The notes under the pieces were generated by a model. It saw nothing but the letters and a program-made list of their open reading frames with translations, was not told the DNA's origin and did no database searches. A stretch of DNA of 15,446 nt from the NCBI GenBank assembly GCA_031270875.1, contig JAISXC010000150.1:1-15446 (forward strand). The letters run 5' to 3'. Shown one piece after another: positions 1 to 5,492 of this stretch (positions within the stretch are counted from its first letter, which is position 1; each line of letters opens with the position of its first letter). A program made the position numbers and the translations under genes. This DNA is from Desulfovibrio sp. Its GTDB lineage: Bacteria > Desulfobacterota > Desulfovibrionia > Desulfovibrionales > Desulfovibrionaceae.

Positions 1-563
1 GACATTTTCCGCCGCTCGTCTTCCTTGGCGTCAATTCGCTTTTTGAGAGACTTGCTGGTGGTATCGCGCTCGACTTCAAGTTCCTCGATTTCCGCGTCCA
101 GCTTCGCCATTTCGTCGGCATACTCGGCCTTTTCCTTTTCGGTGAGGTTCTGCGTGACGGTGATTTTCTCGGACGTAAGGTAGTGCCGGTCATTGGGGAC
201 GGTGGACGCGCCCGGCTCCGGCTCGTCTTCGTCGGGTTTACCGGCATCGGGGTTGATTGCGGCCATGATTCCGCTTTCCACGGCATAGGCTTTGGATACG
301 GTGAAACTCCTCGGTTCTTCTTCGCCGCTGCGTGTCAGTATCTTCGGCCCCACAATCTCGGCCCAGGGGACAGCAAAATGAAAGTCAAAGAATTCGCCCT
401 CTCTCTGTACGCCGATGCTGATGTCTAGGGATTCAAGGTCGCCGTTTTCATCCCATTCTTCATCCAGGATAGTGCCCTGGAAGGTGAAGGTATCCGGCGC
501 GGGTTCAGATGCCGGTTCCTGCTGAGGCGCAGGGCTAGAGCTTTCGCTTTTTTTTCTGGCCAT
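1..563 (-). CDS. Hypothetical acidic phage protein, C-terminus cut by window edge
   Basis: The reading frame starts at 563 and runs off the left edge without a stop, giving at least 187 residues. A GGAG ribosome binding site lies 8 nt before the ATG. The first 23 residues are polar and Pro/Ser/Glu-rich. The middle part, about residues 25-85, looks like a small beta-rich fold (FTFQGTILDEEWDENGDLES begins it). From about residue 130 the sequence is a Lys/Glu-rich predicted coiled coil. It is the last visible gene of the leftward operon, 73 bases after the DUF1351-like gene. I do not recognise a family. Position suggests an accessory role in phage DNA metabolism, which is inference only. Confidence 0.7.
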   Translation of the reverse strand, partial: MARKKSESSSPAPQQEPASEPAPDTFTFQGTILDEEWDENGDLESLDISIGVQREGEFFDFHFAVPWAEIVGPKILTRSGEEEPRSFTVSKAYAVESGIMAAINPDAGKPDEDEPEPGASTVPNDRHYLTSEKITVTQNLTEKEKAEYADEMAKLDAEIEELEVERDTTSKSLKKRIDAKEDERRKM

Positions 564-636
564 TTGGGTGCTCCTTACTTAATTTTCGTGCAAAAAATCT
601 TGCGTTCACTTAACCGGCGCGTGTTCGGGGCAGCGG

Positions 637-1614
637 TCAAAAAGGCACTTCGTTGATGTCGGAAACCTGCGCCCGGCATTCCAGACACAACCCTTTGATG
701 AGTCTGTACAGCTTGCCTATTTCCTCTCCGTTCTCGGCAAGGTAGGTCGCCTGTACCACCATGCGTTTTTTGCGCAGGGCCGTGGCCGGTTGCGGCGCTT
801 CCGGTACAGCGGCAGGCGGTGGCGCGTTTTCCTGTTGCGGCGCGGTGGCCGGTTGCGGCGGATTATCCTTTGCCCGCGTTTCCGCCTCCCTGAACAGGCG
901 TTTCCGTTCCGCCTCTTCCGCCGCTTCCTTGTTGTAGACGCGCTGAATGGCCACACACACATCATCGAAGGATATTTCCAAATCCAGATTGCCGTCCGTC
1001 AGAAAGCGCGAGACGGGCATTTTCATTTGGTATTGCGCGTTCAGCGCGGCGACGTGCCGTTCAATGCCCAGCAGCCGGTCCTTGCGGGACTGCTCAAGAG
1101 CGGCCTTCTCCATAGCCTCTTTCTGGTGGGCAATGATGATGGCCCTGATTTCCGCGGCGGTTGTCTTGTCCTTGGCCGTTTTGTTCAGCCATGATTCCTG
1201 TATCGGGATTTCAATGTCAGGGCATTTGAGGTCGTCTTTCGCGGCGTCAATCATGCACTGGACCACGGCGCGGCGGCCTTCGCGCTCGGCCTGGACGTAT
1301 GTTTTGACCTGCTCGTCAAGCATTGTGCGCGTGGAAAGTATCTCGCTCTCAAGCGATTTAACGTGATTCTCAAATTCCCGGATCGGCGCGGAGATGCGCT
1401 CGACGGCCTCCTTGCGGGCGACCGCCAGCATGTCCTTCAGCTTGTTCAGCCCGGCCATTTCAGACTTGATGGCCGGGACATCAGACTCTTGCACATGCAG
1501 CCCGGCATACTGCTCCGTGATGCCCCTGACGCGGGCCTCAAGGCCCTCAAAGTCAAGGCTTATCACGGGCGGCGTGAATCGCAGAGCGGGAAGCGTCTCT
1601 TGCATGGATTCCAT
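637..1614 (-). CDS. DUF1351-like phage protein
   Basis: The product is 325 residues. Residues about 15-200 are a long helical, coiled-coil-rich region containing the pattern of LNKLKDML...EFENHVKSLESEI, typical of the DUF1351 family, which is common next to recombination genes in temperate phages. Residues 240-290 are a low-complexity Pro/Ala/Gln linker, and a short basic C-terminal segment follows with a CLEC motif near the end. The ATG at 1614 overlaps the TGA of the upstream gene by one base (TGATG), which indicates translational coupling. A second in-frame ATG three codons later is possible. The biochemical role of DUF1351 is unknown; context points to DNA recombination or replication. 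Confidence 0.75.
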   Translation of the reverse strand: MESMQETLPALRFTPPVISLDFEGLEARVRGITEQYAGLHVQESDVPAIKSEMAGLNKLKDMLAVARKEAVERISAPIREFENHVKSLESEILSTRTMLDEQVKTYVQAEREGRRAVVQCMIDAAKDDLKCPDIEIPIQESWLNKTAKDKTTAAEIRAIIIAHQKEAMEKAALEQSRKDRLLGIERHVAALNAQYQMKMPVSRFLTDGNLDLEISFDDVCVAIQRVYNKEAAEEAERKRLFREAETRAKDNPPQPATAPQQENAPPPAAVPEAPQPATALRKKRMVVQATYLAENGEEIGKLYRLIKGLCLECRAQVSDINEVPF

Positions 1615-2543
1615 CAGAAATTCTCCTCGTCGCCGTCCGGCATGGACGCCGACTGGATGAAGTCTTTTATCTCTGTATAGAGCGCGGCCACGGCGGGGGC
1701 GTCGGGATGCGACTTGTCAATCCCGATTTTCTTCACAGCGGCGTCAAGCTCGGCAATGGTGAAGCAGTTCCGCAGCGCGTTCTCAACCATGAGCATGTCA
1801 ATCTCTTTCGGCTTCGCCGCCTTCCTGGGCGCAGCCGCTTTTTGCGGTGCCGGTTCTTGGGCGGCGCGGTTTCTTCCGCCGCCGTACAGTTCCGGGTTGT
1901 CCTCTATGTCCTGGGTGAAAATATCGCTGGCCGACGTGCAGGACAGGGCCGCGTCAACCTTGGCCCGCTTCTCGGCCATTTTCAGGCAGGTGTTGTAGCA
2001 GTCTGCAATGTCCTCGTTTTCGACTTTGCCGCAAGTCTGGCCCTCGATACGCTCGTCGCCAGTCTTGAACTTTGCGCCGCAGCCGTCTTTTTTGGCAAAA
2101 CACAGCCACCCGCCGCCGAATTCCGCCTTGCCCTTTATGATGGCCGTCTGACCGCATTCCGGACAAACGCGCTCGGCATTGCGGTAGCGGTACTTGCTTT
2201 CCATCGTCGAGCATGATCCCATGCCCTGGCCGACAACCATCCCGGACGGGATGTGCGTTACCGTGCAGGTGACGGTGTATTCCCTATGCCCGTTCTGCAA
2301 ATTGGCAATGTCCACACGGCACATGGGCGCGTACTGGAACAGATTGAACAGTATTTCAGCGCCGGGTTTCAAAAGTGTGGGCTTGTTGCCGCAGCCGGGG
2401 ATTTTCCCATAGTGGTGTTCGTTATGCATCACCTCGCGCATGGCCCTGTGGACCATGTTCACGCGCTTTGCCACGACCGTTACGCTGTCGTCCGGCACAA
2501 CAATCTGTGATTGTTCCTGCTGAATCGCTATCGCTTGTGACAT
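1614..2543 (-). CDS. Zinc-finger phage protein, putative single-strand annealing/recombination factor
   Basis: The product is 309 residues. Residues 43-76 carry HHYGKIPG and TLLKPGAEILFNLF. Residues 127-155 form a CxxC...C...C zinc-ribbon pattern (Cys127, 130, 148, 155). Residues 182-211 (CYNTCLKMAEKRAKVDAALS, then SASDIFTQD) resemble the conserved helix of phage Erf/Rad52-like annealing proteins, where a similar KMAxKRAxVDA segment occurs. The C-terminal 80 residues are an Ala/Pro/Lys linker plus a small helical domain. A strong GGAGG lies 8 nt before the ATG. It sits directly before and coupled to the DUF1351-like gene, a common pairing in phage recombination operons. The recombinase assignment is inference from motifs and position; the zinc ribbon is directly visible. 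Confidence 0.7.
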   Translation of the reverse strand: MSQAIAIQQEQSQIVVPDDSVTVVAKRVNMVHRAMREVMHNEHHYGKIPGCGNKPTLLKPGAEILFNLFQYAPMCRVDIANLQNGHREYTVTCTVTHIPSGMVVGQGMGSCSTMESKYRYRNAERVCPECGQTAIIKGKAEFGGGWLCFAKKDGCGAKFKTGDERIEGQTCGKVENEDIADCYNTCLKMAEKRAKVDAALSCTSASDIFTQDIEDNPELYGGGRNRAAQEPAPQKAAAPRKAAKPKEIDMLMVENALRNCFTIAELDAAVKKIGIDKSHPDAPAVAALYTEIKDFIQSASMPDGDEENF

Positions 2544-2555
2544 TTGTTCCCCCTC

Positions 2556-2798
2556 CTATCTGATTCTTCTCCCGTCTTTGTACGGGCTTTGGATTGCTGA
2601 TTTGCAGCTTGACCTCACCTGATTGCGATACAGGCGGCACCGCCAGCACATGACGTATCCCGGTTCGGCGTATTCAGCGCCGCAATCGGGGCAAAGCCCA
2701 TGAGACTTCAGATGATGGTACCGATCCATGCGGGTCGCGTTGCGCTTCTCCCGCCTGCGCCGGAGCATTTCACGGGTCGCGCGCGCTCCTTCGATCAT
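2556..2798 (-). CDS. Small basic zinc-finger protein
   Basis: An 80-residue protein with an Arg-rich amino half and two CxxC knuckles (Cys36/Cys39 in GLCPDCG and Cys51/Cys54 in MCWRC), the pattern of a single zinc finger. The start at 2798 is preferred because its ATG overlaps the stop of the upstream gene as ATGA and has GTGAGG upstream. An in-frame ATG four codons earlier (2810) would give 84 residues. It ends 13 bases before the annealing-protein-like gene. Phage proteins of this size with this motif are usually nucleic-acid binding, but the specific function is unknown. Confidence 0.65.
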   Translation of the reverse strand: MIEGARATREMLRRRREKRNATRMDRYHHLKSHGLCPDCGAEYAEPGYVMCWRCRLYRNQVRSSCKSAIQSPYKDGRRIR

Positions 2799-2977
2799 CG
2801 CCTCACCCATCCCGCGTCCCTGGCAGCCAGTTCCCGCGCCGCCAGTTGGCGGTCAAAGTCCCGCATGTATTCCGCGTCCAGAACGCCTATTGTGGATATG
2901 CATCCCAGGGCAAAGCCGACACACAGGGCGGTGATTGTCAGCGAGGATTTAACCATCATCCAGACTTCACTCCGCAT
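2795..2977 (-). CDS. Small single-span membrane protein
   Basis: A 60-residue product with one clear hydrophobic segment, about residues 9-31 (VKSSLTITALCVGFALGCIS), followed by a charged Arg/Glu/Ala tail. The start at 2977 is chosen for its GGAG four bases upstream; two adjacent in-frame ATGs at 2959 and 2956 are alternatives. It overlaps the gene before it by 11 bases and the gene after it by 4 (ATGA), so it belongs to the same tightly packed leftward operon. The Cys in the hydrophobic segment could suggest a lipoprotein, but no clean lipobox is visible. Function unknown. Confidence 0.55.
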   Translation of the reverse strand: MRSEVWMMVKSSLTITALCVGFALGCISTIGVLDAEYMRDFDRQLAARELAARDAGWVRR

Positions 2978-3182
2978 GAGTCTCCGCCCTCCTGCCCCAC
3001 ATGCCGGATTCGGCAAGCCGGGCGGCGTCAATGGCGGCGCATTCGGCCAGCCAGTCAAGATGTCCTTGCGAGGCCGCAAACTCGTCACAAGGCATGTCGT
3101 TCTCCTCGTAGGGCAGCCCGTTGTAGGGGCAGTCCGGTCCGCAGTACCGGCAGTTCCAGCAAGTTCTGTCGTCGTCGTTCAT
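2967..3182 (-). CDS. Small Cys-rich acidic protein, first gene of leftward operon
   Basis: A 71-residue product whose first third holds a dense Cys cluster (Cys8, 11, 14, 18 and 32 in TCWNCRYCGPDC and MPCDEF), which suggests a bound zinc or metal centre. The rest is acidic and Ala-rich. The start at 3182 has GGGA six bases upstream; the longer frame back to 3236 lacks support. It is the first gene after a leader of about 400 nt and overlaps the next gene by 11 bases. No family recognised. Confidence 0.6.
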   Translation of the reverse strand: MNDDDRTCWNCRYCGPDCPYNGLPYEENDMPCDEFAASQGHLDWLAECAAIDAARLAESGMWGRRAETHAE

Positions 3183-3571
3183 GGCATTCCCTTTTCCGGG
3201 GGTATTTCTATGCCGCGCCCCGGATTCGCGGACCACAAAGGAGTGTATGGAGGCATCTCAGCCTTTGCCCGTTTTACCCAGACTCGCTACGCCCGGCGGG
3301 ATAAATAACATCCTGAAACCCCCGCCTGCTTTCGCGCGCCCCGACACGGAGCCGGTCGCGGAAAATTCCCGCGTTTTATGGCCGCCGCCTCAACCGCCTT
3401 TCCCTGCCTCTTGTGTCCTTTCCCACTGCGTCAGGGCCTTCAACGGGCATCCGCCCTCACTCCCTGACCGTTTGCGGGTATCCTGGCCCGGTACTCGGCA
3501 AACAAAAACCCGCTTCAGGTTGTCCCGCCGCTGGCCTGTCCGGCGCTTGGCGTTCTCCCTGTTGCGGGTTC
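3183..3571 (-). other. Long untranslated leader of the leftward operon, candidate structured RNA
   Basis: About 390 bases without a credible gene lie between the minus promoter at 3572-3600 and the first leftward gene. Read on the minus strand it holds many GC-rich inverted repeats, the block GAGGGCGGATGCC near 3455, and GGGCGTAGCGA near 3295. Both blocks recur in the minus leader at 5237-5492. This suggests a shared structured leader family. The plus-strand frames through it have no ribosome binding site and look non-coding. Function unknown; a long phage early leader could carry antitermination or ribo-regulatory elements. Confidence 0.4.
3507..3570 (-). terminator. Long terminator-like hairpin on minus strand
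   Basis: On the minus strand AACCCGC (3570-3564) pairs with GCGGGTT (3513-3507). The stem continues through an AA/AA internal loop into CAGG/CCTG. Further pairing inside involves GCGCCG and CGGCG. It ends in TTTTTG. The 5' arm overlaps the expected transcription start of the minus promoter, so the full hairpin would form mainly in transcripts coming from further upstream. Confidence 0.4.
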
Positions 3572-3600
3572 ATAATGATATAAATCGAATCAAATGTCAA
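3572..3600 (-). promoter_or_regulatory. Candidate leftward sigma-70 promoter
   Basis: TTGACA (3600-3595), a 17-base spacer and CATTAT (3577-3572) on the minus strand. It would drive the leftward recombination operon. It lies in an AT-rich 75-base window between that operon and the rightward gene at 3734. Confidence 0.5.
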
Positions 3601-3607
3601 TATAAAA

Positions 3608-3626
3608 ATGATTATTTTTTAATCAT
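3608..3626. promoter_or_regulatory. Inverted repeat, candidate operator
   Basis: ATGATTA (3608-3614) and TAATCAT (3620-3626) form a perfect 7-bp inverted repeat in the promoter region of the gene at 3734. The same ATGATT half-sites recur around the HTH regulator promoter (GAATCAT 4684-4690, ATGATTC 4719-4725), so it may bind the regulator encoded at 4348-4647. Confidence 0.35.
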
Positions 3627-3646
3627 ACACACAAATTTATTTCATC

Positions 3647-3726
3647 AAAAAAATGCCCGGCCTCAAGTTTGCCCTGGGGCCGGGCCTCCTGATATGAAGG
3701 GGAACGGCTAACCTTTAATCAGGAGA
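3647..3726 (+). repeat. Shared RBS-sequestering leader, copy 1
   Basis: This 80-nt element matches copy 2 (5591-5670) at 79 of 80 positions. It holds two hairpins. The first is GCCCGGCC (3655-3662) with GGCCGGGC (3678-3685), extendable to 11 bp. The second is CTCCTGAT (3686-3693) with ATCAGGAG (3718-3725), followed inward by TGAAGG pairing with CCTTTA. The second stem contains the AGGAG ribosome binding site of the gene starting at 3734, so translation should require the hairpin to open. Confidence 0.8.
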
Positions 3727-3733
3727 TTTTGGC

Positions 3734-3952
3734 ATGAAATTTGATTTATGGCCGAACCTTAAATTTTTCCCCTATGTTGTCTTGTGCGTCTGCGTTGCCT
3801 TGTTGCCCTTCGTCCTTGAAGCCTTCGGACACCCTTTCAAGAGCGGTGCGGCTGCCAGCACATGTACAATGGTCGGCTTTGCTGGATGTGTCATTTTCCT
3901 TCTCTTGGAGCTCAATTACATGGGCAAAAACGAGAAGCGTCGGGATGAGTAA
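3734..3952 (+). CDS. Small two-span membrane protein behind shared leader (module 1 gene A)
   Basis: A 72-residue product with two hydrophobic segments (about residues 11-30 and 44-60) and a charged KNEKRRDE tail, suggesting an inner-membrane protein with both ends on the same side. The ATG lies 8 bases after AGGAG, which is buried in the leader hairpin at 3686-3725. The overlapping +3 frame from 3741 lacks this signal. The opposite strand carries an open membrane-protein frame across nearly its whole length. The transcript would stop at the hairpin at 4098-4121. Function unknown; accessory phage proteins of this kind can be toxins, superinfection-exclusion factors or lysis modulators, but nothing here decides between them. 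Confidence 0.65.
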   Translation: MKFDLWPNLKFFPYVVLCVCVALLPFVLEAFGHPFKSGAAASTCTMVGFAGCVIFLLLELNYMGKNEKRRDE

Positions 3953-4084
3953 AATTATGGCCAATAATTGATATTTCTTTTCTCCCAAGAGCATGAGCGG
4001 AACGGAAACACCCACATATATCAAAATGGTTGCGGCCAGAACATCCATCCTGTCCATGCGCTTTAGCCTCTGTCTTAAATTCAC
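3746..4084 (-). CDS. Small membrane protein antisense to module 1 gene A
   Basis: A 112-residue frame beginning with GTG at 4084, six bases after a strong GGAGG. Alternatives are GTG at 4090 and ATG at 4057. Residues about 14-33 and 38-55 are hydrophobic spans (VLAATILIYVGVSVPLMLL and LLAIILLIPTLLVFAHVI). The part after residue 57 is polar and lies antisense to the plus-strand gene at 3734, so the two frames overlap by 207 bases. That overlap is unusually long, and the C-terminal half could be incidental. The ribosome binding site and membrane spans support translation of the amino half. It follows the 61-residue gene at 4144-4329 and the HTH gene in the same direction. Confidence 0.5.
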   Translation of the reverse strand: MNLRQRLKRMDRMDVLAATILIYVGVSVPLMLLGEKKYQLLAIILLIPTLLVFAHVIELQEKENDTSSKADHCTCAGSRTALERVSEGFKDEGQQGNADAQDNIGEKFKVRP

Positions 4085-4097
4085 TTTCACCCTCCCC

Positions 4098-4121
4098 GCC
4101 CCTCTCACGAGGGGGCTTTTT
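4098..4121 (+). terminator. Terminator / RBS-proximal hairpin, copy 1
   Basis: On the plus strand GCCCCTC, loop TCAC, then GAGGGGGC followed by TTTTTATT is a strong intrinsic terminator for the gene at 3734. On the minus strand the same hairpin lies directly before the GGGGAGG ribosome binding site of the gene starting at 4084. Related hairpins occur at 4341, 6227 and 8074. Confidence 0.75.
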
Positions 4122-4143
4122 ATTCTTCGTCTGAAGGAATTGG

Positions 4144-4329
4144 CTAACGAAACAGAGGGCTGCCCGCAGCAATACTCTCAGAAGTCTTCCGCTCTATAGC
4201 AGAAACCAGGCTTTCCAACGAAAAAACTAAGCCTTTCTCCTTTTCCGGGGGAAAGGCTTTTTGTTCCAGCCGTTCAAGACATTCCCGAATTTTTTGAAGC
4301 TCTCTGAATATGGCATCGTTGGTCAGCAT
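4144..4329 (-). CDS. Small coiled-coil protein
   Basis: A 61-residue product. Residues 8-25 (FRELQKIRECLERLEQKA) form a likely amphipathic coiled coil, and the C-terminal half is also helical. The ATG at 4329 is preceded by GGGGAGG at a 4-base distance, itself directly after a GC hairpin. It lies between the HTH gene (4348-4647) and the membrane-protein gene at 4084, all on the minus strand, consistent with one operon. No family recognised. Confidence 0.55.
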   Translation of the reverse strand: MLTNDAIFRELQKIRECLERLEQKAFPPEKEKGLVFSLESLVSAIERKTSESIAAGSPLFR

Positions 4330-4340
4330 TGTTCCTCCCC

Positions 4341-4367
4341 GCCCCTCTCACGAGGGGCTTTTGTTTT
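4341..4367 (+). terminator. Terminator / RBS-proximal hairpin, copy 2
   Basis: GCCCCTC (4341-4347), loop TCAC, GAGGGGC (4352-4358) then TTTTGTTTT on the plus strand. On the minus strand it precedes the RBS of the 61-residue gene, and the loop contains the TGA stop of the HTH gene, so stop codon, hairpin and next RBS are fused. Confidence 0.7.
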
Positions 4368-4647
4368 GTTCGGCCTGTCTCAATTTGATGAGCTTTATTT
4401 CAGCGCAGACTTCTGACGGTTCACGGTTAAGGGCTTCACATATCGCCCAAAAGTCGCCGAAGTTCAGTCGTTGCGGCTTGCCGTGCCCGCGCTTGATTCT
4501 TAATGCTTGAATTTTCATCCTTGGATTCGGGGCCTCCGGGTAAGCCTTCTGTCCCAGAGCCGCCTCTGAAAGTCCCTTTTCCTTGCGCTCGGAATCAAAA
4601 ATCTCCATAGCCAGCCGCTCTATCAGCACAATCCTCTCCGCATTCAT
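4348..4647 (-). CDS. HTH-type regulator R1
   Basis: A 99-residue protein with a helix-turn-helix-like core at about residues 25-85 (GLSEAALGQKAYPE and NFGDFWAICEALNREPSEV). It aligns by eye with the second regulator at 6234-6545: shared elements are LSxxxLGxxA, KIQxL, the basic GKPQ/GKRKPQ segment, the LxxxCEAxx segment, and the identical KSPS ending. They are paralogous XRE-like regulators. The ATG at 4647 follows AAAGGAG set in the loop of an inverted repeat (4648-4677). Palindromic half-sites near its promoter suggest autoregulation. Target genes are inferred to be the flanking module genes. Confidence 0.7.
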   Translation of the reverse strand: MNAERIVLIERLAMEIFDSERKEKGLSEAALGQKAYPEAPNPRMKIQALRIKRGHGKPQRLNFGDFWAICEALNREPSEVCAEIKLIKLRQAEQNKSPS

Positions 4648-4677
4648 GGGGTATCTCCTTTACTATTGGGATACCCC
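4648..4677 (-). promoter_or_regulatory. Inverted repeat enclosing the R1 ribosome binding site
   Basis: On the minus strand GGGGTATC (4677-4670) and GATACCCC (4655-4648) form a perfect 8-bp stem whose loop holds AAAGGA of the Shine-Dalgarno, right before the ATG. It could be a DNA operator for R1 or a translational control hairpin. Confidence 0.45.
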
Positions 4678-4711
4678 AAAAAAGAATCATATCTAGTGTA
4701 TAAATTTTCGC

Positions 4712-4741
4712 TTGACTGATGATTCGTTTTTACGCTATATC
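4712..4741 (+). promoter_or_regulatory. Candidate rightward promoter for boxA RNA 1
   Basis: TTGACT (4712-4717), an 18-base spacer and TATATC (4736-4741). It points away from R1. It is flanked by GAATCAT/ATGATTC half-sites (4684-4690, 4719-4725) that could let R1 control both directions. Confidence 0.5.
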
Positions 4742-4747
4742 CCGAGA

Positions 4748-4946
4748 CATTGCAAGGCCGACTTGCAAGTTCTTTGACAACCTACCCACACGACGCCCCA
4801 CCCACCCGGCGCAGGCGCTCTTTCGGCCATGCCACGGCAGACCCCGCGAGAAGCTGTGTCGGTGCAAGGCTGATGGACGTGGCCCACAGGCCACCACGCT
4901 CGGACCCGGCGTTGGACCAGAGTGTGAAACCTTGCCTTACGGCAAC
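4748..4946 (+). ncRNA. Candidate boxA-bearing structured RNA 1
   Basis: About 200 nt without a supported gene. GTTCTTTGACAA (4769-4780) is very close to bacterial boxA antitermination sites (E. coli rrn GCTCTTTAACAA). It lies about 20 nt after the expected start. Near the 3' end a stem CACGCT/AGTGTG (about 4895-4925) is followed by a 20-nt block at 4926-4945 containing the hairpin TTGCC-TTAC-GGCAA. That block is identical in the second RNA (6803-6822). No rightward gene follows before genes of opposite strand, so it may act as RNA itself. Confidence 0.45.
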
Positions 4947-4975
4947 AAAAAAGGCCCCCGTTTCCGAGAGCCTTT
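4947..4975 (-). terminator. Terminator of the tiny membrane-protein operon
   Basis: On the minus strand AAAGGC and GCCTTT enclose TCTCGGAAACGGGG and are followed by a T run (GCCTTTTTTG). It lies 22 bases after the stop of the 28-residue gene and would end that leftward transcript. Confidence 0.6.
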
Positions 4976-4997
4976 GATGTGAAATTTGTTTACGCCG

Positions 4998-5084
4998 CTA
5001 TTTTATCCAGCCGCGCTTGATTCCGATAAAAACGAACATGACAAGGCCGATTACGGTAAGAAGGGCAAAAAGTCCACCGCTCAT
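4998..5084 (-). CDS. 28-residue membrane peptide
   Basis: The frame encodes a peptide beginning MSGGLFALLTVIG. A single hydrophobic span covers about residues 5-22, ending in the basic tail KRGWIK. The ATG overlaps the stop of the preceding 51-residue gene as ATGA, and AAGGAG lies upstream inside that gene, so translation is probably coupled. The size and shape, one span plus a short basic tail, resemble small type I toxin peptides and small membrane-complex subunits; neither can be chosen from sequence alone. A terminator follows at 4975-4947. Confidence 0.6.
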   Translation of the reverse strand: MSGGLFALLTVIGLVMFVFIGIKRGWIK

Positions 5085-5236
5085 TTGCTTTGCTCCTTTT
5101 CTTTTCTCCGGTGAAGCACGTATCCGGCGAAAAGACTTATAATTCCGGCGAGTCCGCCAAGCCAATCAAATTTAATGATAGTGGCGGCAATGAGAGTAAC
5201 TCCCATGCCGAGAAACGCATTGCTCCAATATTGCAT
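5081..5236 (-). CDS. 51-residue membrane protein
   Basis: A 51-residue product (MQYWSNAFLGMGVTLIAATI at its start) with two hydrophobic stretches, about residues 8-22 and 26-41, and a charged HRRKEKEQSK tail. GGAGG lies 3-4 bases before the ATG, close but acceptable. It overlaps the 28-residue peptide by 4 bases (ATGA) and is the first gene after a leader of about 300 nt. A two-gene unit of this form could be a small holin-like or toxin-like pair. That is inference; no family is recognised. Confidence 0.6.
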   Translation of the reverse strand: MQYWSNAFLGMGVTLIAATIIKFDWLGGLAGIISLFAGYVLHRRKEKEQSK

Positions 5237-5492
5237 ACCGCCTCCATCCATAGATAACAATCAAAGCCTTCCTTGGCAACTGGTTTCACGGGCCGCGATA
5301 CACAACCGGCAGTCCTTCCCGTGTTCGCTACGCCCTTGTTGCCGGTCTTCAACCGTCATGGGGGGCCTCTTCGCGCTGATTGTCAATGATGGGGTTTCGC
5401 GGCATCCGCCCTCGGTCTCGGCATCCGTACTGCGCCACTCACGGCCTTGGCCTTATTGAGTTGGGCGGGTTCTGGCCCTCGCTGCCGGCGGT
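5237..5492 (-). other. Long untranslated leader of the tiny membrane-protein operon
   Basis: About 255 bases without a supported gene. Read on the minus strand it shares short blocks with other leaders here: GAGGGCGGATGCC and GGGCGTAGCGA with the 3183-3571 leader, TTGACAATCAGC (5386-5375) with boxA RNA 2, and a 3' end of GTGAAACC...TTGCC...GGCTTTGAT like that of both boxA RNAs. It is a candidate structured RNA of the same family. Plus-strand frames here lack ribosome binding sites. Confidence 0.4.

Noticed and set aside
3181..3711. 176-codon plus-strand frame across the 3.2-3.6 kb leader
   Set aside because: No ribosome binding site at its start, Pro/Arg-rich random-like composition, runs through two hairpins and the shared leader; treated as non-coding.
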